40,964 nt of DNA from JAYUHK01 sp043778415. GTDB lineage: Bacteria > Bacteroidota > Bacteroidia > Chitinophagales > Saprospiraceae. The notes under the pieces are model-generated. The model did no database searches. It was not told the origin of the DNA and saw only the letters and a list, made by a program, of their open reading frames with translations. The position numbers were made by a program, and so were the translations under genes. Position 1 is the stretch's first letter. Each line of letters begins with the position of its first letter. Below, piece by piece: positions 32,777 to 40,008 of the stretch. The stretch is from assembly GCA_043778415.1 (NCBI GenBank), contig JAYWGG010000031.1, positions 1-40,964 on the forward strand, written 5' to 3'.

Positions 32777-34201
32777 TTAGAAAACAACAAACTCTACTCT
32801 GCGATTTTGCGCTTTGCCGCTGTCTGTGGTGTTGGCTGCGATGGGTTCGTTGGCACCTTTTCCTTCGGTGACAATCCTGCTGCTTTCGATGCCGTACTTA
32901 TTTGCCAATTCTGTTTTTACGCTGCCGGCGCGATTGAGCGAAAGCGTTGCGTTTTTGGCAGGATTTCCTACATTGTCCGTGTGACCGATGATTTTGATGT
33001 TTTTACTTGGATTTTCTTTCAAAAAAAGCGAAATTTGGCTCAATACTCCGTCGCTGCCACTCGAAATACTAAAACTATTGCTTGCAAAAAGTATAGCATT
33101 GGTAGAAAAAGAGCCTTTTTCCATCAGTTCTTTCAAAATATTGCTGCGTACATCGATACTCGCCTCGGCAATTACTACGTTTGAAATATAAAAAGTGCTT
33201 TCAAAAGAGCCGTCGCCACCTCTATTGGGTTCTATGACAAAAGCAGTTCTCATGCTCGGTATAAAAACGGTTGGTAAGTCTATTTTTTTTACACTGTCCA
33301 CGTACCAACGTATCCTTTTTCCATTGACCTCAATAGCAAAATGTGTCGTTTTATTGGCTACCGTAGTGCCTTTTTCTTCTGTACGACTATAGCCCGAATT
33401 GCTTATGCCATCAATGGTATTTCTGTAAGAATAGGCTTGCATTGCGCCAGAATAACTACTAATAGTACTTTCATAATCGAAGTGAAAAGCCTTTCCGTAA
33501 TGTATGTTATCTGAAAATCTAATGTTCAGATTTCCATTTTTTGCAGGTGCAATGACATCAAACTCTATGGTAAAATTTTCGGGCAATGCTTTTTTGAGTT
33601 CTGGTCGTATGGCATCGGAGTTGTTGATTTTCAACCATTTGCCTTCTCTGTTTTTGAGTTGGATAATTTCGCCGCCTTTGCCAGTATTCCATTGAGCAGG
33701 AAAGTCGCCAATGGCATCTTTCATAAAATTATCTTCAAAAATAACCCTTGCGCCACGCTTGAAAGTGTTGGCAGTTGCTTCTTTGATATTGGTGACTTCT
33801 TCCAAGTCGTCGCCCGTATTTTTTTTCGTATTCGGCTGGCTTGCAGGTGTTTGAGTACTTGTGTTTGTCGGCGGAGGGCTGACTTGGGCTGCCGCTGGGA
33901 TACTATCTTTACTCGTTTTTTTCTTTTTGGTAAATGCGCCTATCAAATCCGAGCCTATCCGGTCCAATGCGCTGTCTATGCCTCTATCTATTGCGCCCTC
34001 GACGCGTTGCACGGGCTTGTCTATGACGCTGTTTGCCGTTTTGTCTTTGGCTTGATAGACTCTGTTGTCGAATTTATTTTTTACATCAATCTTTGGTTTT
34101 TCAGACGGCGAGCTTGGCGAAGCGGACTCTGACGAACTTTGCGCCTGCATCTTGAAAATTAACATATAAGCGCATACGGCTACAAATAAGATTTTTTTCA
34201 T
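32777..34201 (-). CDS. OmpA-family outer-membrane protein with a beta-sandwich-like middle domain
   Basis: A 474-residue protein: a signal peptide (MKKILFVAVCAYMLIFKMQAQ), a Ser/Pro/Lys-rich disordered region to about residue 125 (including QVSPPPTNTSTQTPASQPNTK), and a middle domain at about 150-345. That domain has the strand pattern of a concanavalin-like or laminin-G-like sandwich (ENFTIEFDVIAPAKNGNLNI, HFAIEVNGKRIRWYVDSVKK). A canonical OmpA-C domain occupies about 365-474 (IKIIGHTDNVGNPAKNATLS, LNRAGSVKTELANKYGI, QNRRVEFVVF). It should link the outer membrane to peptidoglycan while the middle domain may bind a ligand. Copy C of the hairpin element begins 39 bases upstream of its ATG. 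Confidence 0.85.
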   Translation of the reverse strand: MKKILFVAVCAYMLIFKMQAQSSSESASPSSPSEKPKIDVKNKFDNRVYQAKDKTANSVIDKPVQRVEGAIDRGIDSALDRIGSDLIGAFTKKKKTSKDSIPAAAQVSPPPTNTSTQTPASQPNTKKNTGDDLEEVTNIKEATANTFKRGARVIFEDNFMKDAIGDFPAQWNTGKGGEIIQLKNREGKWLKINNSDAIRPELKKALPENFTIEFDVIAPAKNGNLNIRFSDNIHYGKAFHFDYESTISSYSGAMQAYSYRNTIDGISNSGYSRTEEKGTTVANKTTHFAIEVNGKRIRWYVDSVKKIDLPTVFIPSMRTAFVIEPNRGGDGSFESTFYISNVVIAEASIDVRSNILKELMEKGSFSTNAILFASNSFSISSGSDGVLSQISLFLKENPSKNIKIIGHTDNVGNPAKNATLSLNRAGSVKTELANKYGIESSRIVTEGKGANEPIAANTTDSGKAQNRRVEFVVF

Positions 34202-34240
34202 TTGGAAAATATTGAAGTTTGTTTTTGAAAAGATGGTTGG
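34176..34240 (-). repeat. Duplicated 5' leader and signal-peptide start (pairs with 32007-32072)
   Basis: About 55 bases covering the 5' leader and first nine codons (MKKILFVAV) of the OmpA gene are the same, with one substitution, as the corresponding region of the TapB-like gene at 32007-32061. Similarity stops abruptly inside the signal peptide on one side and in the upstream leader on the other. The coding bodies are unrelated. Confidence 0.7.
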
Positions 34241-34396
34241 GAATGCGTCTAAAATAAATTACTGGCTTTTTCTGCTAAATTCAACCAATTAGTGCGTTAT
34301 TTTTTCGTTTCAACGCCCTGCGTTGCGCCTCAAAAATGCCTTGTTATTGATTGAATTTATTTGAAAAATTGAAGTACTTTATTTTTTCTTCATTCC
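34240..34396 (+). repeat. Dispersed hairpin element, copy C (157 bp)
   Basis: Same orientation as copies A and B. The central stem is CAACGC (34311-34316) / GCGTTG (34320-34325), loop CCT. The outer stem pairs AAATTCAACCAAT (34277-34289) with ATTGATTGAATTT (34346-34358) with one mismatch. The outermost ends AAATAAATTACT and AGTACTTTATTT also pair, so the whole element can fold into one long imperfect hairpin. It lies just upstream of the OmpA gene. The rest of this 354-base gap (34397-34555) is GC-richer and shows no gene or structure I recognise. Confidence 0.85.
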
Positions 34397-34555
34397 TACG
34401 ACAAAGATGCGGCAGGGCGGAAGAAAAAGCAAGGCGCAATGTATAGCTTGCGTATTTGGGTACATGGTTGGTCGAAATGGCGGATATTTGGGAAAAAGCG
34501 GTCGGCGGGATTTTGACGTTGCGGGCGGCTTGAGGTGTTGGTAACAGTTTTTTTT

Positions 34556-35200
34556 TTACATAATAATTTTCTGTAACAATGCTTTTTGGACGGCTTCGGT
34601 GGCGGAGTGAACGTGTAGCTTTTCGTAAATTTTTTTCAGATGCGAATTCACTGTTCCGTAACTGATGCTACAAGAATCTGCTATCATTTTGTAACTCATA
34701 CCTTTTGTCAAACAGCCTAAAACCTCTTTTTCACGCGGCGATAAATTTTGATAATCGTGGTCGGTAGAATGTGTATTTTGGTTTTCGGTAAGCATCGCTA
34801 AAACTTTTCGTGCAATCGAAGGACTCATCGGAGAGCCGCCGTCAAAAGTTTCTGCAATCGCTTCTAAAATTTTATGGGCAGGCGTACTTTTCAAAATATA
34901 GCCCGATGCGCCCATACACAAAGCCGCAAAAACGCGTTCATTGTCATCAAATATAGTTTGCACTAATATCTGTATTTGTGGGTACTGGTTTTTTATGAGG
35001 CGTGTGGCTTCGATACCCGATATGCCGGGCATTTGTAAATCCATCAAGACGACGTCGGGTTTGTGTTTTTTGACGATACTTAAAACATCATTGGCATCAG
35101 AAAAAGCTCCGACCAAATTATATTCCGAAGAGCTTTCTACCAAACTCGCCAACACTTGCCGCATATCGGCATAATCTTCAAAAATGACGACTCGTATCAT
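34556..35200 (-). CDS. NarL/LuxR-type DNA-binding response regulator
   Basis: A 214-residue two-component regulator. The receiver domain (about 1-120) has the acidic pocket FEDY, phospho-acceptor D54 in VLMDLQMPGISG, LVQTIFDDN, and the lysine in YILKSTPAHK. The C-terminal LuxR-type helix-turn-helix (about 150-210) reads LSPREKEVLGCLTKGMSYKM, SYGTVNSHLKKIYEKL. The ATG complementary to 35198-35200 is used because the longer frame adds a non-homologous N-terminus. It follows the histidine kinase gene by 61 bases and is certainly its partner. A perfect 16-bp palindrome at 37259-37274 is a candidate binding site. Confidence 0.94.
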   Translation of the reverse strand: MIRVVIFEDYADMRQVLASLVESSSEYNLVGAFSDANDVLSIVKKHKPDVVLMDLQMPGISGIEATRLIKNQYPQIQILVQTIFDDNERVFAALCMGASGYILKSTPAHKILEAIAETFDGGSPMSPSIARKVLAMLTENQNTHSTDHDYQNLSPREKEVLGCLTKGMSYKMIADSCSISYGTVNSHLKKIYEKLHVHSATEAVQKALLQKIIM

Positions 35201-35261
35201 AGATAATTTTTTTAGAAAAATGAAATACAAAGTTGCTTCTAAATAAGGCGGAAAGCAATCC

Positions 35262-37187
35262 CTATTTGTAGGTAGAGCCATCTATTTGTAAAACAAGCGT
35301 TGTGCCAGTCCCTAATTGGCTATTCAAAACTGCTTTCCCCCCAATTTCGGTCATTCTATTTCTAAAATTATTTAGACCTTGCCCGCCTTTTTTGGGGTTT
35401 GAAGCGTCAAAACCACTTCCATTGTCTGTTATTTTCAAGATAAATCGACTGTTTTGGTTGCTGCTTTCTACGGTTACAAGACTTGCATCGGCGTGTTTCA
35501 GAATATTGATTATGACTTCTTTAAAAATTAATAATAGGTTGCGTTTGGTGTTGAAAGGAAATTCGGGCAATTCGCCGTCAGACGGCAGTTGCCAATCGAG
35601 CGATATATTTTTAGTATTTAGTGATTCCGAAGCCGACAAATACAGCCGTTCCCAAAGTGATTGTTTGCTGTCCTCGTTCAGTGTCCATATTGTATCGCGC
35701 ATATTTTGGATAATATCCCTTGATTTTGTTCCGATTTTATCCAATTCGTTTGCCAATTCGGGAGCTACTTTTTGTGCTTTGATTTTTACCATATCACTAA
35801 AAATAGCAATACTACTCAAAGCCGAACCAATCTCATCGTGCAAATCAGCCGAAACACGTTTGCGTTCGGTAGTTTGTCCTTTGTTGAAAGCCGTTTGCAC
35901 TTCGTTTAGGGCGTTTTGCAGCTCCGCCGTGCGCTCTTCTACTTTTTTTTCCAAATGGGTGTTAAGGTTTTCAATTTCCATTTTTTGTGCTCCCAACTGT
36001 ATATTGAAGACTTGTTTTTGACGATTATTTCGATATAAAATAAGCGTAACGCTGCCTAACAACAACAATCCACCCAATAAAATATAGAGTTTTAGGCTGT
36101 TTTGCTGTGCCGTGTTTGCCTGTGCTAACTCTTGGGTACGCTTTTCCTGTTGGACAGAAAGTTGTTGGACTTCATGCAATTTGTCAATATTCAGCAAACT
36201 ATCTTTGGCGGCAACGGCGATGTTGAGATAATACAAGGCTTCTTTTGGTTTATTCTGTTGTGAATAAATAGATTTCAACAAGAAACCTGCATCTTGTACC
36301 ACTTGTAAATTAGGGGTTTTTCTGCCTTGCTCAAAAGCAGGTTTTGCGTAAAAAACAGTAGAGTCAATCTGCTGACGCGTGTAAAAATAGTGTGCCAAAG
36401 AGAATTGTACCGTTTGTATATTTACATCATCATCTGTCTTTTTAGCTTCTACCAAGGCTCTGCGATACAGGGTTAGTGCCTCTTTATCTTGCCCCAATCG
36501 CTGTTTAATATGTCCGTAAGTGTGCAGTATTCGCCAATGAAAAATAGCTTTCCATTCGTCACTTTCAGGCACATAAGATAATCTTTTGTAGGACAATTTT
36601 ATGTAACAAACGGCTGAATCTATTTGATTTAATTTCTCAAATACTTCCGCAAGGTCTAAAGGTTTGTTCAAAAATTCACGAGTGTCGTAGGCAATTAGTA
36701 TAGAATCATTCGGATTTTTGTAAACAAAGGTAGTATGCTCTTGTGCAGCTTTTTTGAGAAAGTACAAAACATTGTTATAGTCCGTAATAGCGGCATAGTT
36801 TTTTGCTAAAAAAACATAGATAGTTGGTCTTTCTGGGTGATTTTCTGGAACAATATTTAGTAGTTGGTGCAATATCTCAATGGACTTCGGAAAATTGCCA
36901 TTGCTGCGGTATTGGTCAGCCAAAGAGAGCATAACAGATATCGCATAAGAATTTAATTGCTTTTTTTGCATCAAATCAAAAGCCGCCGCTTGATAGACAA
37001 TACCCTTATCTATATCTTTTTTTTGATAAAGCTCGCTCAATCCAAGTAGAACTTTAATTTTTGTTGTGTCGGGGATAGCTTTTGTCAGCAACTGACTCAG
37101 GCTATCAACTGGCGACGCAAACTCGTTTTGCGCCAAACACAAAAAAGGAAACGAATACACAAAAAAGCAACAAATATACAGTTTCAT
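35262..37187 (-). CDS. TPR sensor histidine kinase (HisKA_3/NarX-type)
   Basis: A 641-residue membrane kinase. It opens with a signal sequence (MKLYICCFFVYSFPFLCLAQ), then a periplasmic TPR sensor region (about 30-330, e.g. LLGLSELYQKKDIDKGIVYQ, ALTLYRRALVEAKK). One membrane helix lies at about 366-385 (LYILLGGLLLLGSVTLILY), then a coiled coil, then the HisKA_3 motif ERKRVSADLHDEIGSALSS with phospho-acceptor H450. The ATPase domain has the N box FKEVIINILKHADAS and G box ITDNGSGFDASNP. The ATG complementary to 37185-37187 is preferred because the -7 box at 37217-37224 would place the transcription start at about 37210, on top of the alternative ATG at 37211. It passes phosphate to the regulator downstream. 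Confidence 0.93.
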   Translation of the reverse strand: MKLYICCFFVYSFPFLCLAQNEFASPVDSLSQLLTKAIPDTTKIKVLLGLSELYQKKDIDKGIVYQAAAFDLMQKKQLNSYAISVMLSLADQYRSNGNFPKSIEILHQLLNIVPENHPERPTIYVFLAKNYAAITDYNNVLYFLKKAAQEHTTFVYKNPNDSILIAYDTREFLNKPLDLAEVFEKLNQIDSAVCYIKLSYKRLSYVPESDEWKAIFHWRILHTYGHIKQRLGQDKEALTLYRRALVEAKKTDDDVNIQTVQFSLAHYFYTRQQIDSTVFYAKPAFEQGRKTPNLQVVQDAGFLLKSIYSQQNKPKEALYYLNIAVAAKDSLLNIDKLHEVQQLSVQQEKRTQELAQANTAQQNSLKLYILLGGLLLLGSVTLILYRNNRQKQVFNIQLGAQKMEIENLNTHLEKKVEERTAELQNALNEVQTAFNKGQTTERKRVSADLHDEIGSALSSIAIFSDMVKIKAQKVAPELANELDKIGTKSRDIIQNMRDTIWTLNEDSKQSLWERLYLSASESLNTKNISLDWQLPSDGELPEFPFNTKRNLLLIFKEVIINILKHADASLVTVESSNQNSRFILKITDNGSGFDASNPKKGGQGLNNFRNRMTEIGGKAVLNSQLGTGTTLVLQIDGSTYK

Positions 37188-37216
37188 AAAAGTATAAATA
37201 TAATTTCTCATTCCCA

Positions 37217-37224
37217 CAAAGGTA
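37217..37224 (-). promoter_or_regulatory. -7 promoter element TACCTTTG for the histidine kinase operon
   Basis: The complement of 37217-37224 is TACCTTTG, 29 bases ahead of the chosen kinase ATG. The upstream side lacks an obvious TTG at the correct spacing. The perfect palindrome at 37259-37274 lies 35 bases upstream of the box, within reach of a regulator acting on this promoter too. Confidence 0.45.
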
Positions 37225-37258
37225 AGGCTCTTTCTGCTTGGAAATGAAGAAAAAAATA

Positions 37259-37305
37259 TCCCTAATATTAGGGATTGCCCAAAAGTCAAGACACTAATAC
37301 CTTTG
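37259..37305 (+). promoter_or_regulatory. 16-bp palindromic operator candidate plus promoter for the lipoprotein gene
   Basis: TCCCTAATATTAGGGA (37259-37274) is a perfect palindrome. It directly abuts TTG at 37275-37277, which is 20 bases from TACCTTTG at 37298-37305, a full Bacteroidota -33/-7 pair reading toward the lipoprotein gene at 37384 (leader about 75 bases). The site is between this gene and the divergent two-component operon, where a dimeric LuxR-type regulator would be expected to bind. Confidence 0.6.
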
Positions 37306-37383
37306 TACTATCAAATCAATCAAATAAAAAACTTGTATAACCTCGTTATTAACCTACATTTTTAACTTTTAAATCAAAAAACT

Positions 37384-37866
37384 ATGTATTCAAAATTATT
37401 TTTGTTCGTCTTACTTTCAACAATCTTATTCACGACCGCTTGTAAAAAAGAGCCTCAATTTACTGTTGAAAACCAAAAAGTATCTGGTCCAATGACATTG
37501 ACCCAAATCTCATTTATGCCGCTTACTTTTAACAGCACTGGCCAACCCACTACCGCAAAAGTCGTACAGAATTTTAGCGGTTCGATAAGCACGCTTGGCA
37601 CTTTGACTACTGTGATAAATGTTACGCTTGATTTAGTGACGGGCAAATCGGGTGAAGTTTTAGCCACTTACGTTGATAAAGATGGTAATAAAATTAACAC
37701 CACATCTTCCTCTGTGACCAGCGCTACTGGACTTACTATCACCGAAAAGATTTTGTCAGGTAGTGGCAAATTTGCTAAAATTACAGGCGGCGGCACTTAC
37801 TTTGTCGCGCTTAACTTTCAAACAGGCAACGGGACAGGCACTTTTGAATGGACGGTGACGTATTAA
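37384..37866 (+). CDS. Small lipoprotein, divergent from the two-component operon
   Basis: A 160-residue protein with a lipoprotein signal (MYSKLFLFVLLSTILFTTAC, Cys at 20, then KKEP). The mature part is strand-rich and ends GKFAKITGGGTYFVALNFQT...GTFEWTVTY. The closing G-x-F-x-x-x-T-G-G-G-T-Y-F pattern resembles small beta-barrels of the allene-oxide-cyclase/dirigent-like fold, which is only a suggestion. It lies opposite the histidine kinase gene behind a full promoter and palindrome, so it is a likely target of that system. A strong terminator follows. Confidence 0.75.
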   Translation: MYSKLFLFVLLSTILFTTACKKEPQFTVENQKVSGPMTLTQISFMPLTFNSTGQPTTAKVVQNFSGSISTLGTLTTVINVTLDLVTGKSGEVLATYVDKDGNKINTTSSSVTSATGLTITEKILSGSGKFAKITGGGTYFVALNFQTGNGTGTFEWTVTY

Positions 37867-37890
37867 ATTTCATCAAACGCTTTTTTTTTT

Positions 37891-37933
37891 AACGTTGCCG
37901 ACACTCAAAGATGTCGGCAACGTTTTTTTTTTT
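37891..37933 (+). terminator. Intrinsic terminator after the lipoprotein gene
   Basis: Perfect 13-bp arms AACGTTGCCGACA (37891-37903) and TGTCGGCAACGTT (37912-37924) with an 8-base loop, preceded by a T run and followed by eleven T residues. It should work in both directions. Confidence 0.88.
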
Positions 37934-37982
37934 GCAGCGTCTTGTCAGTAAGTACCTGCGCCTATTTAGTCTGCATTAATAG

Positions 37983-38120
37983 CCGACTGCTTTAGCAGTC
38001 GGGCAACGAATGATAATTGGTGTATTGGCTTTAGCCTAAACGACTCGCTTGGGACAAGTATTTGGCTAAAGCCGATTCAACATTTTTTTTATGCAACAGC
38101 TAAAGCTGTTACCAATACAC
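37983..38120. repeat. Cluster of REP-like palindromes with TTTA/TAAA loops
   Basis: The units are CCGACTGC-TTTA-GCAGTCGG (37983-38002), GGCTTTAGCC (38027-38036) pairing with GGCTAAAGCC (38064-38073), and AACAGC-TAAA-GCTGTT (38095-38110). The last three are enclosed by an outer inverted repeat GTGTATTGG (38021-38029) / CCAATACAC (38112-38120). The shared GC-TTTA/TAAA-GC core and nested layout resemble repetitive extragenic palindromes moved by TnpA_REP (RAYT) transposases; no such gene is in the window. No coding region is seen between the terminator at 37933 and trmB. Confidence 0.65.
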
Positions 38121-38211
38121 AAAACTATTTAGGTACAGCTTTTACTTTATGTTTTTTTACTTTCGCCCAAAGTCCATCGTTAGAATTCAAAAAAATCAGG
38201 AATTTATTTCA

Positions 38212-38368
38212 GGAATGAAGAAAAAATAAAGCACTCAATTTTTTCCAATCAATTCAATCAACAACAAGGCATTTTTGAGGCTCCACGCAGGGCATTGAAA
38301 CAAAAAACAACGCAGTGACTGCTTGTAATTTAGCAGAAAAAATAAGTAGATTATTTTAGAAGCGTTCC
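38212..38368 (-). repeat. Dispersed hairpin element, copy D (157 bp, inverted)
   Basis: The same element as copies A-C but on the other strand. Its ends are GGAATGAAG... and ...AGCGTTCC on the plus strand. The central stem on the minus strand is CAATGC/GCGTGG (complement of 38283-38297), with one mismatch and one G-T pair relative to copies B and C, so this copy is somewhat decayed. It lies between the REP-like cluster and the trmB promoter. Confidence 0.8.
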
Positions 38369-38408
38369 TTAAACAGATTTTCTGAACGCGCAACTCCGAT
38401 GTTTTCCT

Positions 38409-38416
38409 TACTTTTG
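38409..38416 (+). promoter_or_regulatory. -7 promoter element TACTTTTG for trmB
   Basis: TACTTTTG fits TAnnTTTG and lies 32 bases ahead of the trmB ATG at 38449. The inverted hairpin element ends 40 bases upstream. A clear -33 TTG is not seen. Confidence 0.4.
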
Positions 38417-38448
38417 CAAACTTTTTGAAATTAAAATTAGTAAAAAAA

Positions 38449-39144
38449 ATGGCAAGACGGAATAAATTACAAAAATTCGCAGAAGTGTTAAGTTTTCCGA
38501 ATGTGTACGAAAATGAAGATGTCAAAATCTCCACGCTGATAGGAAAAAACGGCGAAATAGTTCAGTTGCGTGGAGTTTGGTGCGAAAAACACTTCGCCAA
38601 CGCGCAGCCAATCACGCTCGAACTCGCCTGCGGCGGCGGCGAATACTCGCTCGGATTGGGGCGAGTGTACCCGAGCCGCAACTTCGTGGGCGTGGACATC
38701 AAAGGCGCACGCATTTGGAAAGGCGCGCGCGTGGGCTTGAAAGAATCGCTCCACAACGTCGCTTTCTTGCGCACACGCATCGAAAAAATAACTTCTTTTT
38801 TTGCCGAAAACGAAGTCGATGACATTTGGATTACCTTTCCAGACCCTTTTTTGCGCGAAAGCAAAGAAAATCGCCGCCTCACGTCGCCGCCTTTTCTGAC
38901 CGAATACAGAAAAATCCTAAAAAAAGACGGCACCGTGCATCTCAAAACCGACTCGCCAGAGCTTTATGAATTTACGTTAGCCAGCATCGCCGCCGACCCA
39001 AGCTGCACGCTGCTTTACCAAAATTCGGATATTTACGGCAGTTTGCCCCTCGTGATGCCCGAGTTGGAACTCAAAACCGCCTACGAAATTATGCACCTTG
39101 CCGCCGCCAGAACCATCAAATATATCCGTTTTAAAATAAATTGA
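38449..39144 (+). CDS. trmB: tRNA (guanine-N7-)-methyltransferase
   Basis: A 231-residue SAM-dependent enzyme that makes m7G46 in the variable loop of tRNAs. Visible motifs are the start MARRNKLQKFAEV, the SAM-binding LELACGGGEYSLGLGRVYPS, GVDIKGARIWKGA, and the family signature DIWITFPDPFLRESKENRRL followed by TSPPFLTEYRKILKKDGT and the late KTDSPELYEF. The ATG at 38449 replaces an in-frame TTG at 38425 because it begins the conserved N-terminus. It precedes rpmI-rplT in the same orientation with a separate promoter between them. Confidence 0.94.
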   Translation: MARRNKLQKFAEVLSFPNVYENEDVKISTLIGKNGEIVQLRGVWCEKHFANAQPITLELACGGGEYSLGLGRVYPSRNFVGVDIKGARIWKGARVGLKESLHNVAFLRTRIEKITSFFAENEVDDIWITFPDPFLRESKENRRLTSPPFLTEYRKILKKDGTVHLKTDSPELYEFTLASIAADPSCTLLYQNSDIYGSLPLVMPELELKTAYEIMHLAAARTIKYIRFKIN

Positions 39145-39172
39145 TTTTTTTTGCGGTAAAAAGGAGATTAAA

Positions 39173-39204
39173 TTTGTTATTCCCAATCAAAAAAAATACC
39201 TTTG
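39173..39204 (+). promoter_or_regulatory. Bacteroidota promoter for rpmI-rplT
   Basis: TTTG at 39173-39176 and TACCTTTG at 39197-39204 are spaced by 20 bases, a near-perfect -33/-7 pair. The leader to the rpmI ATG at 39236 is about 25 bases. Confidence 0.65.
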
Positions 39205-39235
39205 CGCTCTGTTTCAATAAAAAAAATTATTTACA

Positions 39236-39433
39236 ATGCCTAAAATGAAAACCCATTCGAGTGCCAAGAAGCGTTTCAAGCTGACTGGTAGCGGAAAAGT
39301 TAAGCGTTTCCAAGCGTTCACATCTCACTTGATGCGCAAACGCAGCAAGCGTCGCAAGACAGCGTTGGTCGGCTCGACCCTCGTAAGCCCTGCGGACGAA
39401 AAGAGAATGTTGCGTTTGTTGTGCGCCGGCTAA
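39236..39433 (+). CDS. rpmI: 50S ribosomal protein L35
   Basis: A 65-residue basic ribosomal protein with the invariant start MPKMKTHSSAKKRFKLTGSG, then HLMRKRSKRRKTAL and the end DEKRMLRLLCAG. Full length for the family. In most bacteria infC precedes it; here the upstream neighbour is trmB, so infC lies elsewhere. rplT follows after 121 bases. Confidence 0.97.
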   Translation: MPKMKTHSSAKKRFKLTGSGKVKRFQAFTSHLMRKRSKRRKTALVGSTLVSPADEKRMLRLLCAG

Positions 39434-39554
39434 TCGCTCGTCGCCACACTCGGACATCAGAACATCTTATTTTTTAACGAGGAAATAGGCAAAAGCGGAT
39501 AGTTTTGAACACTCAAAACGCTCCCCCTATTTCGCACTAAAATTTTAAACCACC

Positions 39555-39899
39555 ATGCCTCGTTCAGTCAATTCAGTCGCCTCCAGAGCGCGACGCAAAA
39601 AAATTATGAAAGCAGCTCGCGGATATTTCGGAGCGCGCTCAAAAGTCTATACGGTCGCCAAAAACGCCGTAGATAAAGCGATGGGTTACGCTTTTCGCGA
39701 CCGTCGTTTCAAAAAACGTTCATTCCGCCGCCTTTGGATAGCGCGTATCAACGCCGCCGTCCGCATGGAAGGTATGTCGTACTCCCGCTTCATGTTTTTG
39801 CTTACCAAAAACGAAATCGGACTTAACCGCAAAGTGTTGGCTGATTTAGCGTTGCACCAACCCGCAGCTTTCAAAGCCATCGTGGATTCCGTGAAATAA
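39555..39899 (+). CDS. rplT: 50S ribosomal protein L20
   Basis: A 114-residue protein that nucleates early 50S assembly on 23S rRNA. It starts MPRSVNSVASRARRKKIMKA, then GARSKVYTVAKNAVDKAMGY and RDRRFKKRSFRRLWIARINA, all L20 hallmarks. The C-terminal globular half is FMFLLTKNEIGLNRKVLADL. The 121-base gap after rpmI (39434-39554) is long enough for the autoregulatory RNA structure known for L20 operons in some bacteria, but I did not recognise a specific fold. A terminator follows at 39931-39970. Confidence 0.97.
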   Translation: MPRSVNSVASRARRKKIMKAARGYFGARSKVYTVAKNAVDKAMGYAFRDRRFKKRSFRRLWIARINAAVRMEGMSYSRFMFLLTKNEIGLNRKVLADLALHQPAAFKAIVDSVK

Positions 39900-39930
39900 A
39901 CTGGATTTTTTATATCTTAAATTTCCGACC

Positions 39931-39970
39931 AAAAAGGCTTACCACATCTCACGATGTAGTAAGCCTTTTT
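39931..39970. terminator. Bidirectional intrinsic terminator between rplT and the ABC-F gene
   Basis: AAAAAGGCTTACCACATC (39931-39948) pairs with GATGTAGTAAGCCTTTTT (39953-39970) with one mismatch around a four-base loop, flanked by an A run on the left and a T run on the right. It lies between the stops of two convergent genes (39899 and 40009) and can end both transcripts. Confidence 0.85.
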
Positions 39971-40008
39971 TTTGTGGAAAACGATTTTGTATAAAATAGC
40001 GGAATTAT

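Noticed and set aside
34397..34555. Possible small gene or RNA in the GC-richer stretch upstream of the OmpA gene
   Set aside because: No start with a plausible frame, no hairpin with U-tract and no repeat was found; nothing specific can be supported.
26000..38368. CRISPR array, considered because of repeated similar units
   Set aside because: The repeats are about 157 bp, kilobases apart, in both orientations, with genes between them. There are no regularly spaced short repeats and no cas genes.
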